Notes: a model not told the origin generated them from the letters alone. A stretch of 33,637 nucleotides of DNA from Candidatus Burkholderia verschuerenii (GCF_001189365.1 NZ_LFJJ01000038.1:1-33637); one strand, 5' to 3'; shown: positions 21,695 to 31,135, counted from the first letter of the stretch. Program-made: numbers and translations.

Positions 21695-23556
21695 TCACAT
21701 GGGTTGCTCCGATACACCTGTTTTTACGCGGCGCCCCCCCAGCATGTCGCGGATCCTTTGCATCCAGCCGCGAACTTCGCCCTCCGGGTCGCGCGCGTTG
21801 ATCCTCGCGGCGGTCATCAGCGGAAACGCACGCTCGGCGAGGCGAAGTTTGGCCTTGGTGTCTTTCATGATCGAGTCGTAGCCTTGCGCGGCTGAATAGA
21901 CTTCCGCGAACCGCTTCGGCGTTGCCTTCCCGTCGACAGGATGATCCGTGACCTCGATCGTGACGTTGAAAGCCTCGAAGATCGCATCCGAGTGCAGATA
22001 GCTCTCGATTGTTTGATCGTCTGCGCCGCCCAGGAGCCGTCCCCCCGCGCGTTCACCGTAGCAGCCGCCACAGCGTAGCTGGCCACGTCCCGATCATAGA
22101 TGTGGACTTCGCGGCGATGCAGGGCGCGGAGATAATATTCGTCGACCCAATGTTTCAGCGTGCCGCCACCGAGCACGACAAAGGCCACCCTGTCGTCCTT
22201 TTCGAGGTCAGGCAACGATTGATCTTCCGCATGCAATGCTTTGCTGAGCGCCTTGAACGCAACCACATCGGTTGGTCCTTCAACGCACAACAACAGCTTG
22301 ACCCGGCTATCGGGCGTGACACCAAGCGTCTCCGCCACGGTGCCGAACACGTCGACACCCGCCTGGATGCTCGGCTTTCGCGTGACGGCATCCCGGGCAA
22401 TGAACCGGATACTCTCGTTTGGCAGGTCAGACGCAAAACCAGGGCTGTGCGTTGTCAGGATAACCTGACAGCCGGCCTCATTCGCCAATGACTTGAACGA
22501 CTCGATCAGGATGCGCTGATTGTTCGGATGCTGGGCAGTCTCCGGTTCCTCGATCGCGTAGATGATGCTTCGGCGCTTGCTGGTCTTCAGCCGACGCTCG
22601 GCTTCAGCCTTGAAGAAGCTGACCAGTACGAGACGCCGTACACCGCTCCCTTTCTTGTTCAACGGGATTCCCGCGTCGGTGTTCAAGCCAACCGAGAAGA
22701 GACCTTGCCACTTCGCGGCCGTCGGAGGGCTGAACTCTGGCGTCAGCTCGCTCGCCAATCCCGGATCGATGCTTTTCAGCGCGATATGGGTATTGTTCGC
22801 GATCTCCTCAGCCTTCTCCCGCACGCGCTGCTGGATCCTGGCGATATCGTCCTGCACTTCGGCCAGCGCGGCTGCAACAGCCGCTTTCATCGGACTTTGT
22901 ACTTCGTCGTCCGAGTCCCGGCTGCTCCTGTCGCTTTGAAATAGCGCGAACATTGGAAGATGGGCTTCGATCTGATCCCAGATGCGCTTCGCATCTTCCT
23001 TCGCTTTGCCGATAGAGATTGCGACCTCCGTCAGTTGAAGATCGCCTGCGGCCTCCCAGAGCGCCCGGCGCATACCTGGATTCCCCTTCAGGGGAACGTC
23101 CAGTTTCAGCTCCTTGACCTTTGCTTGGAGCTCTTTCTCCTTCAGTTCGAGGAGATTTTGATATCCAGCCGCCGAGGGGTGACGGGCAATCACGAAAATC
23201 TCGGCCGATGGCTTTTTGTTGCTACAGTCAAAAACTTTGCGAAGTTTGAGGGTGCCACTCTCTGTCAGCAGATATTCGCCGGCGAGGGTGGTTTCCGCGC
23301 CCGCGTCCAAGGTGAGCGTTTTCGGGAGATCGTCGAACTCGCACGTGATCTCCACCTTGCCGTGTTCGCTGTGGACATGCGCATCACCGGATTCGATCGC
23401 GACGACGCTGTTGTTGAAAAATATCTCCAGCGCTTCGAGGATCGTCGATTTGCCAATGTCGTTCCGACCAACAAACGTCGTGAGATTTTCGAAATCGACG
23501 ACGATGGCATCCGCATAACACCGAAAATTCTTCAGTTCGACAGACTTCAGACGCAT
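21695..23556 (-). pseudogene. OLD-type ATP-dependent endonuclease, frameshifted near 22012
   Basis: An ABC-type ATPase fused to a TOPRIM nuclease domain, as in OLD and GajA proteins. The N terminus MRLKSVELKNFRCYADAIV has Walker A GRNDIGKST at residues 30-38. After a coiled-coil insertion come a signature-like GSGVRRLVLVSFF (303-315), Walker B IIYAIEEPE (331-339) and the H-switch TTHSP (368-372). The TOPRIM domain follows with VEGPTD (Glu426) and YDRD (Asp488, Asp490). After about residue 516 the frame reads unlike the family and stops at 21865, but the next frame continues normally (SYLHSDAIFEAFNVTIEV ... GWMQRIRDMLGG) to a stop at 21695. One missing base at 22009-22015 (AAACAATC for AAACAAATC) explains it; the intact protein would be about 620 residues. 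Key catalytic residues precede the break. It is the last gene of a three-gene minus-strand operon. Confidence 0.87.
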
Positions 23557-23642
23557 AGCTCACCCCTGGGCTATATCAACACCGATGGCGCAGAATGATG
23601 GTGACCTCATACGGACACCGCAGATATCGCGACGTATCGCGT

Positions 23643-24707
23643 TTATGGTTGCTCGACCGCTTGAGCTTCGGAAAACATGACCCGATCGATGCCCCAGAAA
23701 TCCAGCAGGCAGAAGAGCATGCCGCGCAATTCGGTACTGGCGTTCTTATGAGGCATGAACTGCCGGGCCATCGCAAGCTGTTCGAATTCCCGCGCTACAG
23801 TGAACAGCGTTCGTGCAACGTCATTTTTGGAAAAATACTCGCCCAGGATTGCCGTGTTGAGTTGGGCGAGTTGTTTCTCGACGCTGGTTTTGACCTGCCG
23901 CGAGATGGTTTGACCGTCCTTGGCATGCTGCTCAACCAGACCCATCGCCACGTTCAGCACTTTCTTGAGGCCCGCGCTTCCTCTGGATCCGTAGGTGAAA
24001 CCATCTTTGATGAGCGCGCTGCGCTCCACCTGCTCATGAAACGAAAGCTCCTTCATGGCAAAGTCCACGGCAACGGCAATAAAGGAACACAGCAGATAAA
24101 GGCAGCGCAAAGCCGTTTCACGCTGCGTGCCCTTGACGATCGCCTGCTCGGCGAAGAACCGGGCCTGATCGAGCCACTGGTTGCAGCTGTCGAAGGATAA
24201 CGATCGGGCCAGCAGGCTTTTGGAAAGCGTGAGGCGTCCACGCCAGTCACCGTCAAGTTTGCTGAACGAGTAATCGTTGATCCTCGCAAACAGCTCTTCG
24301 TCAGAAAGCCGCGTGCCATTAGGGTCGTCGGTATGGTTGAGCTTGTTGAGGAACGCCCCGTCGAGCACGACCACGCCCAGTTCCCGACCGAAATCCTTGA
24401 CCTCCTGTCGTTTGTCCGTGGTGGCCACGATGGCATTCGTTGCCTTCGTCGCGACCCGCAGCCCCTGTACCCAAAAAATGTGCTCGATGGCTTGCGGCGT
24501 CTTCTTGTTCTTCGCATCCACCAATGTCACTTCGCGGGACACCGACGAAGTCCGGCTGTAGAGCCAGAGGTCGATGTCCGTCACATCGAACCGCTCATAA
24601 ACAAATGGCACGCCCCGGACGACATAGTAGCCCGCCTTGAGGAAATAGCTGCGCAACAACTCTTCCATTCGCGGACCCTTGAGCAGCGGGCTTGATTGTG
24701 CGCTCAC
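23643..24707 (-). CDS. PD-(D/E)XK nuclease-like protein, middle gene of the operon
   Basis: A 354-residue protein I do not recognise as a named family. Residues 12-110 look like a restriction-endonuclease fold: helix MEELLRSYFLKAGYYVV, then VTDIDLWLY (Asp44/Asp46), then EVTLVDAKNKK with Asp64-Ala-Lys66 as the (D/E)XK pair, then a helix with Gln81 and strands AIVATTD and LGVVVLDGAFL, as in Mrr-like enzymes. The C-terminal 200 residues are helical and unfamiliar. It begins inside the 3' end of the upstream gene (ATGA overlap, 24704-24707) and is followed 86 bases later by the OLD-type gene. A DNA-cleaving role in defence is an inference from this motif set and the neighbours. The base composition is less GC-rich than the core genes. 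Confidence 0.75.
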   Translation of the reverse strand: MSAQSSPLLKGPRMEELLRSYFLKAGYYVVRGVPFVYERFDVTDIDLWLYSRTSSVSREVTLVDAKNKKTPQAIEHIFWVQGLRVATKATNAIVATTDKRQEVKDFGRELGVVVLDGAFLNKLNHTDDPNGTRLSDEELFARINDYSFSKLDGDWRGRLTLSKSLLARSLSFDSCNQWLDQARFFAEQAIVKGTQRETALRCLYLLCSFIAVAVDFAMKELSFHEQVERSALIKDGFTYGSRGSAGLKKVLNVAMGLVEQHAKDGQTISRQVKTSVEKQLAQLNTAILGEYFSKNDVARTLFTVAREFEQLAMARQFMPHKNASTELRGMLFCLLDFWGIDRVMFSEAQAVEQP

Positions 24708-25966
24708 AGGCCACCTCCCGTGCGCAGGATCGCAATCATGTCGTTGGTGGCCTTTGGGTTTCTTTTTGTCTGCGCTCTGCGGACCTTCTCCCGATTGGCC
24801 TCCGGACCATTAAAGGTGGTGACCGCCGCGCTCGGCAAGGTGTTCAACGAATGTTCGCTCACGTCTCCCTGGCGAATGGCTTGCAGCGCGAGTTCGCCCA
24901 CTTCGGTTTTCAGGAGGCGGAGCATCGGTCCGGTTCGTCCCTTTTTCGATCCCTGCTTGACCTCCACGACGCCTTTAAGCTCAAGCACCTTATAGTCTTC
25001 TCCGATGGCCGCGACCGGGCCCACCCGTTCACCCCGAACCAGGGCGCTCAGCAAAGCGTCCACCGCTTGAATCTGCCCCCGCGCATAAGGGCTCTTGGTC
25101 ATACCGTAGGTTACCGAACTGACAAAAGCCTTTGCGAGGTCGAATGCATCGTCAATCATCGAATTGCTGAACTTCGAGAAGGCCGATGGCAGCGTCAGGA
25201 ATCCGGCATCTTCGGTCGAATTGCTCACCACACTGATGTCGAAAAGGCCGATAGCCGTGATCTTCTGAAAAAGCGCGTCGCCGAGAAATTGCTTGGCGTA
25301 CTCAACGCCGACGCCCGCGCGCTTTTTCAACATCTCCGTCAATTCATTCAATTTCGATTGCTCCGCCGGTTGCAGGGCATTCAGCACGGCCATGATTTTC
25401 GATGTGGTTTCGCGCCGGAACAGATTGCCATTGAACAGCAGCGTTTCGTTTGCGCCGAGCTTTTCAGCATCGACAAATCCGATCTGCTCGGCATCGGACA
25501 TCAACTGGTTCAACTGCGCCGTGGCAAGCTGATAGGTATCGGCGAGATCGTCGGCAACGTCTCGCACGAGGACCGGCGACTGAGACGCACGTTCCGCAAG
25601 GGCGATCGACGCGGTTTCGCTCGGCGCCGGCGCCAGCGTGTCGAAAAGGTCCGCAGTGTGCTGCAACGCGCTGGCCGTCGTCACGTCCAATACGGCGACG
25701 CCCGTGGACGAAGTGTCGATCAATTGCTGCCGCTTCAGAACATCGATGAGCGTGGGCAACTCGAAGGTCGTATTGATATTGGCTGCCGTCGCGAGCACAT
25801 GCTGGCGATCCTGATTGACCGTCACCTGTCGGTTTGCAGAAATGGCAGAGAGCAACAGTCCCGCTTTGCCCGCGAGATAGGTTTTCTCATAGCCCGCCTG
25901 GTTGGTCACGCCTTGCAGCTTGTTCGTATGGTGGATGAGCCACGATCCCTTGGTCTTCTTGTCCAT
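24704..25966 (-). CDS. Unrecognised protein, first gene of the candidate defence operon
   Basis: A 420-residue soluble protein with no signal peptide or membrane segment. I chose ATG at 25966 (MDKKTKGSWLIHHTNK), with GGGGA seven bases before it; the frame upstream, to 26176, has no protein-like character. The region near residues 65-100 (LPTLIDVLKRQQLID then TGVAVLDVT) looks like a winged-helix unit, with helices followed by a beta hairpin. The central part is helical. A Lys/Gly-rich VEVKQGSKKGRTG lies near 340-350 and the C terminus ends MIAILRTGGGL. It may be the DNA-sensing or regulatory partner of the two downstream nucleases, but this is a guess. Overlap with the next gene shows they are translated together. 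Confidence 0.7.
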   Translation of the reverse strand: MDKKTKGSWLIHHTNKLQGVTNQAGYEKTYLAGKAGLLLSAISANRQVTVNQDRQHVLATAANINTTFELPTLIDVLKRQQLIDTSSTGVAVLDVTTASALQHTADLFDTLAPAPSETASIALAERASQSPVLVRDVADDLADTYQLATAQLNQLMSDAEQIGFVDAEKLGANETLLFNGNLFRRETTSKIMAVLNALQPAEQSKLNELTEMLKKRAGVGVEYAKQFLGDALFQKITAIGLFDISVVSNSTEDAGFLTLPSAFSKFSNSMIDDAFDLAKAFVSSVTYGMTKSPYARGQIQAVDALLSALVRGERVGPVAAIGEDYKVLELKGVVEVKQGSKKGRTGPMLRLLKTEVGELALQAIRQGDVSEHSLNTLPSAAVTTFNGPEANREKVRRAQTKRNPKATNDMIAILRTGGGL

Positions 25967-26668
25967 GCCATTCCCCGTTATCGCCCAGTGGTGTCTCCGC
26001 GGACCATCGCGGCCGCTATCGACTGCCCGTTTTGGAGAGGTGATCTTTCCATCACATGAATCAATTGTGCCACCAAACCGATCGTCGATGGCCCACTGCC
26101 TGGCACGCCCCACCATCATGCCGACGGCGGCCCAGGGCCATTCGCACAGAAGCGAGTCGCGCCGTGGCTCGTACATCAGCGGAAGGATCGGAGGGGCGTC
26201 CCCGGCCGAGGATCGGCCGGTCGCGCTGCTCCAGGTTCGCTATTCGCTCATCCCTGACGGGACTGGCGTTCGCCAGCCATGCACATCGCTGACGCCTCCG
26301 GCCCGGCTTCCTGATCCGGGCCTGCGCGCTTCGCTTGCCTGGGGTCCGCGCCGCCAGCCAGGTGCCTGTCCCGCCGTTTTCTCCTGACTTCATCACCGTG
26401 TCCGCGACTGTAGCCCACGGCCGGAGGCCGTCAAGGCGCGCCGGGCCGTGTCCTCGGCTGCGCCTGCGGGCCGCACCAACCCGGCGCTTCTCTCCTTGCC
26501 GTCCCCCGACCGCGCGCTCCGGCCGTCGCGGGCGATGAACTCAGGAAAACGGTGGCAACGAGGCCGGCCCAGGGCCTCCGCACCGACCCCACCGAAAAGC
26601 CGAAAGGCGGGCTCCGAATCTAGGAATCCGGTGGCGGTTTCAACGACAGCCAATCTTGGAGAAAGACC
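25967..26668. other. 700-base non-coding region between divergent genes
   Basis: GC-rich and without a convincing gene; the open frames here lack protein-like composition. It holds several perfect inverted repeats: CCGGCCGA-GGA-TCGGCCGG (26202-26220), CTGGCG-TT-CGCCAG (26263-26276) and ACGGCC-GGA-GGCCGT (26417-26431). It must contain promoters for the minus-strand operon and for the DUF932 gene, though no clear consensus is seen. Given the ParB-like gene downstream, some repeats could be binding sites. Just before DUF932, GGAGAAAG forms a ribosome binding site. Confidence 0.5.
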
Positions 26669-27496
26669 ATGCAACTTGCATCCCGCTTCGCATCCCGTTC
26701 CCCGGTCCTGCGCGCCGATCATCCCTTGTCGGACGATCAAATCCGCACCGTAGCCCCGTCGATCTTCGCGGCGTCTCCCCACGAAAGCCGCTCCGACCGC
26801 TACAGCTATATTCCCACCGCCGCCGTCCTGACGGAACTCCGCAAGGAAGGATTTCAACCCTTCATGGTGGCGCAGACGCGCGTGCGCCACGAGGACCGCC
26901 GCGATTACACCAAGCATATGATCCGGCTGCGCCATCCGAGCCAGATCAACGACGCCGAAGCCAATGAGATCGTGTTGCTTAACTCCCACGACGGGACCAG
27001 CAGTTATCAACTTCTGGCAGGTCTCCTGCGCTTCGTCTGCCAGAACGGACTGGTGTTCGGCGACACCGTGGCGGACGTTCGCGTGCCGCATAAGGGCGAT
27101 GTCGCAGGCCATGTGATCGAGGGGGCGTATGAAGTCCTGAACGGCTTCGAGCGTGTGCGGGCATCGCGCGATGCCATGCGCAGCGTCACGCTGGACGCGG
27201 ACGAAGCCGATGTGTTCGCCCATGCCGCGCTCGCGCTCAAATATGACGACCCCGTCAAGCCTGCACCGATCAGCGAACGGCAGGTGCTCGCCCCGCGTCG
27301 GCATGACGACGACCACCGCGATCTGTGGTCCGTCTTCAACCGTACCCAAGAGAATTTGTTGCGGGGCGGTTTGTCCGGGCGCAGCGCCAGCGGACGCCGC
27401 CAGCGCACCCGGCCCGTGCAGGGGATCGACAACGATATCCGCCTGAACCGCGCCCTGTGGATGCTTGCCGATGGCCTGCGCCAGTTGAAAGCCTGA
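26669..27496 (+). CDS. DUF932 protein of plasmids and integrative elements
   Basis: A 275-residue protein of the DUF932 (phage/plasmid-like) family. Typical parts are the strand-rich centre with VRHEDRRDYTKHMIRLRHP, EIVLLNSHDGTSSYQLLAG and LRFVCQNGLVFGD, and the C-terminal TQENLLRGGLSGR with RPVQGIDNDIRLNRALW. The molecular function is not established; members occur on plasmids and ICEs beside ParB-like genes, as here. ATG at 26669 has GGAGAAAG at a good distance. It is 77 bases upstream of the ParB-like gene and probably co-transcribed with it. Confidence 0.9.
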   Translation: MQLASRFASRSPVLRADHPLSDDQIRTVAPSIFAASPHESRSDRYSYIPTAAVLTELRKEGFQPFMVAQTRVRHEDRRDYTKHMIRLRHPSQINDAEANEIVLLNSHDGTSSYQLLAGLLRFVCQNGLVFGDTVADVRVPHKGDVAGHVIEGAYEVLNGFERVRASRDAMRSVTLDADEADVFAHAALALKYDDPVKPAPISERQVLAPRRHDDDHRDLWSVFNRTQENLLRGGLSGRSASGRRQRTRPVQGIDNDIRLNRALWMLADGLRQLKA

Positions 27497-27573
27497 ACCC
27501 TCCCGGAGGGGCTGTCACCGTCCGGCCCCTCCATGTCCTCGCTGATGTTTCATTCATGAATGGAAATACGATC

Positions 27574-29625
27574 ATGTCTCATGTCACGCAGACCCGTGAT
27601 GTCACGTCGGACGCCGCACTGGAAATTGCCGATCCGGCTAAGAACCTGATCCTCGTGCCGCTCGGGCAGTTGCTCGCGCGCCGTTCGAAGCGCAACGCAC
27701 GCCGATCGCCACGCCAGTCCATTGCCGAACTGGCCGCCAGCATCGGACGCGTCGGTTTGCTGCAAAATCTGATCGTCATCGCGACCGCCGATGGCGAACA
27801 TTATGAAGTGGTGGCCGGTGACCGCCGTCTCACCGCCTTAAAGTTGCTGGCGAAAAAGAAACGCATCGCCCCTGAATTCGATGTGCCGTGCCTGCTGGTG
27901 GCGGACGCATCCGCGCGCACCGTCAGCCTCGCCGAGAATCTGTTGAAACAGTCCATGCACCCGGCCGACGAGTTCGAAGCTTTCGCCGCGCTGGTCCGCG
28001 AGGGCCGCCCCGTCGAAGACATCGCCGCTGATTTCGGTGTGTCACCGCTGGTGGTGCAGCGTCGCCTGAAACTGGCGAATGTCTCGCCACGCCTGATGGC
28101 CGACTATCGGTCCGGGAGCGTCACGCTCGAACAATTGATGGCGCTGACCATCACCGACGATCACGCCGTACAGGAGAGCGTCTTTTATGGCACGCCGGAT
28201 TGGCAGCGGAACGCACCGGCCTTGCGGGCGCGTCTGACCGAACGCGATATCGACGCCACGGACGCGCGAGCGCGCTTCGTGGGGCTGGATGCCTATGTCG
28301 CGGCGGGTGGCGGGGTGCGTCGCGATCTCTTTGCGACCGACGAGGATGATCAGACGCTGACCGACGCCGCCTTGCTCGATACGCTGGTGCGCGACAAGCT
28401 CGCCAGCCTCGCCGAGGCCGTGCGGGCTGAAGGCTGGGCATGGGTGGAGGCCGTGCCGCATCTGAGCTTTGCGGAACGGCAGGTCTTTCACACCGCACCG
28501 GTCCGGCATCGCGACGCGACCCGGCGTGAGGCGCGGCGCATCGCATCGCTGCAACACCGTCTCGACGCGCTCGAAGTCAAACTGGAAGCCGCTTTTGATG
28601 CCGAGGACGAGGAGCGAGTGGAAGCCTTGCAGCCCCGCCGCGTGCAGATCGTCGCGGAACTCGACGCCATCGAGAACGCCCTGAAAGACTATGCGCCGGA
28701 TGTGCTCGCCATTGCCGGGGCGATCGTTACGCTCGATCGCGACGGTCAGGCCATCATTCATCGCGGCCTGCTGCGCGAGGCTGAGGCCCGGGCATTACAG
28801 ACGCTCGAACGCCTGCGGCAGGGCTTCAATGGGAACGACGACAGCGACGATGAGGATAGCGAGGCGGGTGCCGAAACGCTAAAAGTCGCCACCGTTTCCG
28901 ACCGCTTGGCGCAGCGGCTCAGCGCCCATCGCACGGCGGCGCTGCAAATCGAAGTCGCGCGGCATCCGCATGTGGCCCTCGCGGCGCTGGTGCATGACAT
29001 GGTTCATACCGTCTTGCAGCCCGATATCGATGCCGACGACGTGCCGTTGGGCGTGCGTTTGAGCGTGCCGGACCGGTTGGAAGGACTGGCCCCGGACTGG
29101 CCCGAGTCGCCTGCCGCCGTCGCGTTGCGCGAGGCACGGCAGGTCGCACGCGAGGCGGTGACTCAAGATGGTGCCGACCTTTTCACCGTGCTGCGGGCGA
29201 AGTCGCAGGACGAACTGGTGCGACTGCTGGCGGTCTGTGTCGCGTCCACCGTGGACGTGGTGACGCCACGCGCCACGCCGCACCAGCCCGGCGTTGCGTT
29301 GGCGGAGGCCGTGGGGCTCGACATGGCGGCATGGTGGAAGCCGACCGCTGACGGCTATTTCCAGCACATCGCCAAAGCGGCGATACTGGAGGCCGTGAAA
29401 GCGTTCGCGCCATCGCAGGTGCACCGACTGGTGAAGCTCAAGAAGGCCGACCTCGCCCGCGAAGCTGAACGGCTCGCGGAAGGGACTGGCTGGATGCCTC
29501 CGGTCTTCGGCGTCGAGAACAGTAGCGACACCGCCGCCCCGGACGGGGCGGCCCCGGTATGCGATGACGCACCGGAAACGATGGAAGGCGAGGATCAGGC
29601 GCAAGCGCACGCTCTGGCTGCGTGA
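27574..29625 (+). CDS. Large ParB/Srx-domain protein of the element backbone
   Basis: A 683-residue protein with an N-terminal ParB/sulfiredoxin fold (about residues 20-120: SIAELAASIGRVGLLQNLIV, VVAGDRRLTAL) and a helix-turn-helix (about 150-185: VEDIAADFGVSPLVVQRRLK). The remaining 450 residues are helical, with a charged coiled-coil (ASLQHRLDALEVKLEAAFD) and an acidic linker (NDDSDDEDSEAG). Canonical partition ParB proteins are about half this size, so this is the long form seen with DUF932 genes on mobile elements, with roles in maintenance or regulation not settled. I chose ATG at 27574 (MSHVTQTRD), with GGAAA upstream; ATG at 27556 in the same frame adds six residues. A terminator hairpin follows closely. 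Confidence 0.88.
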   Translation: MSHVTQTRDVTSDAALEIADPAKNLILVPLGQLLARRSKRNARRSPRQSIAELAASIGRVGLLQNLIVIATADGEHYEVVAGDRRLTALKLLAKKKRIAPEFDVPCLLVADASARTVSLAENLLKQSMHPADEFEAFAALVREGRPVEDIAADFGVSPLVVQRRLKLANVSPRLMADYRSGSVTLEQLMALTITDDHAVQESVFYGTPDWQRNAPALRARLTERDIDATDARARFVGLDAYVAAGGGVRRDLFATDEDDQTLTDAALLDTLVRDKLASLAEAVRAEGWAWVEAVPHLSFAERQVFHTAPVRHRDATRREARRIASLQHRLDALEVKLEAAFDAEDEERVEALQPRRVQIVAELDAIENALKDYAPDVLAIAGAIVTLDRDGQAIIHRGLLREAEARALQTLERLRQGFNGNDDSDDEDSEAGAETLKVATVSDRLAQRLSAHRTAALQIEVARHPHVALAALVHDMVHTVLQPDIDADDVPLGVRLSVPDRLEGLAPDWPESPAAVALREARQVAREAVTQDGADLFTVLRAKSQDELVRLLAVCVASTVDVVTPRATPHQPGVALAEAVGLDMAAWWKPTADGYFQHIAKAAILEAVKAFAPSQVHRLVKLKKADLAREAERLAEGTGWMPPVFGVENSSDTAAPDGAAPVCDDAPETMEGEDQAQAHALAA

Positions 29626-29636
29626 TCGGGCATGGA

Positions 29637-29660
29637 GCGCCCCGGCCGTCGCCGGGGCGC
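29637..29660 (+). terminator. Terminator hairpin after the ParB-like gene
   Basis: A perfect 10-bp stem (GCGCCCCGGC and GCCGGGGCGC) with loop CGTC begins 11 bases after the stop and is followed by TTCGGCTTGTTC. The stem is very strong; the T tract is modest. Confidence 0.75.
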
Positions 29661-29895
29661 TTCGGCTTGTTCGACATTCGGACCCGCGAAAAGCCTGCAC
29701 GCATCCAAGAATAATCGCGAATGATGTTTTCAAAATCGCTCGCTGGCCGTGAAACTCATCCTCAGTAAGTCGCTTAGCGCGCATCCTAAGTCTCGCCAAC
29801 TTCGATCGGCAATTTTCCATCCAATATGGATGATGTTTTTTTGTTGCGGAAGATTTCGGGATATGTATCTCTTTGACGGTGCGGGGGGGCTATGA

Positions 29896-31135
29896 ATGTC
29901 CTTGTATCGTTTGGAAGCGCTGAATAGTCGTAGGCGACTTGAGGGGGGAGATCCTTCTAACCCGATCGCTGTCGCTATGGGCCATCACTGCTTTACTGGT
30001 TGCGATTACGTCAACTTTAGCGCTTTGGGCGGCGTTGGGAAGCTACGCACGAATCGAGACGGTGCCGGGGGCCTTGATTCCCGACGGTGTTTTATCAAAG
30101 GTCTATTCAGACAAGCCGGGTCGTGTTGTCTGGTTGGGCGTCAGGGAGGGTGATGTTGTTCGCCGGGGCCAGCCTCTCGCGACGGTCCAAGTCGAGCAGA
30201 ACCTTGCGAACGGTCATTCCCCTAATGACGAGCGGTTGGCGTCAGTCGCCGAACAGGCTCGTTTGACGAAGAGCGAACTACGTTACGAGGGCGATCGGAC
30301 GGCGACGGAGCGGGCGCGATTGGAGCGCCTCTTAGATGAGCTTGGTCAGGAACGTGGTGTACTGGATGCACAGCTTGTGCTTCAGAAGCAGGCGGTGGCT
30401 TCGACGAGGTCGTCTTTCGACGCGATCACGCCACTGGTCGAGAAGGGGTTCGAAACGAAGTCGGACTATGAGCGCCGGAGGCAGGAGTGGCTGACGACAG
30501 CAACCCAGCTTCAGACGCTTATCCAGCAGATTTCGCAGCTTGTACAGCGTCGGAGTCAGGCGGAGTCGGAACTCGCAAAGCTACCTGTGGAACACGCCAG
30601 TAAGGTCGCCGACCTTCACAACTCCCTCTCCGAACTCGATCAGCGCAGGATCGACATTGAAGGTGCGAAATCGTTCCTGATCACCGCACCGGTTGCCGGA
30701 CGTGTCACGGCCGTGCAGGCGATGCCGGGCCGCAGCAGCGATGGTCGTCTACCCATGCTGTCCATCGTGCTCGAAGGCGCGCGTATGCAGGCAATCCTGT
30801 TCGCGCCGTCCCGTGCCATCGGCATGGCGCGACCGGGGCAGGAAGTCCGGTTGATGTACGACGCCTTCCCATATCAGCGCTTCGGAAGCTCAACGGGGCG
30901 CATCCTGGCTATCTCTCACTCCGTGCTCGCTCCCGACGAGGTGGACGCACCGGTGCGGCTTCAGGAGCCGGTGTATGAGATGCGTGTCGCCATAGAAAAG
31001 CAGAGTGTCGAGGCGTTTGGGCAGGCTCTGCCGCTTCAACCCGGCATGACGCTGAATGCGGACGTCGTTCTGGACAAGAGGTCTTTCTTGGATTGGGTGC
31101 TCGAACCTCTACGCGCAGTGAGAAATCGCGGATGA
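29896..31135 (+). pseudogene. HlyD-family membrane fusion protein with a frameshift in a G6 run
   Basis: The periplasmic adaptor that joins an inner-membrane ABC exporter to an outer-membrane channel in type I secretion. The natural N terminus is MSLYRLEALNSRRRLEG from ATG at 29896. At 29943-29948 there are six Gs where five would continue the frame into EILLTRSLSLWAITALLVAI, the single membrane segment. With six Gs the first frame ends early. A 398-residue product could still start at TTG 29939 and would lack only the cytoplasmic 14 residues. Downstream are a lipoyl-like segment (VVWLGVREGDVVRRGQPLATVQ), a long coiled-coil (about 90-240), the returning lipoyl half (ITAPVAGRVTAVQAMPG) and a beta-barrel. 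It overlaps the exporter gene by ATGA. Confidence 0.87.

Noticed and set aside
26061-26396. A 111-codon minus-strand frame in the non-coding region
   Set aside because: Arg/Ala-rich composition, no ribosome binding site and no family resemblance; read as chance.
29826-29876. 16-codon ORF (MDDVFLLRKISGYVSL) upstream of the exporter, considered as a precursor peptide
   Set aside because: No double-glycine site, no core region and no ribosome binding site. A 15-codon ORF from 29721 was rejected for the same reasons.
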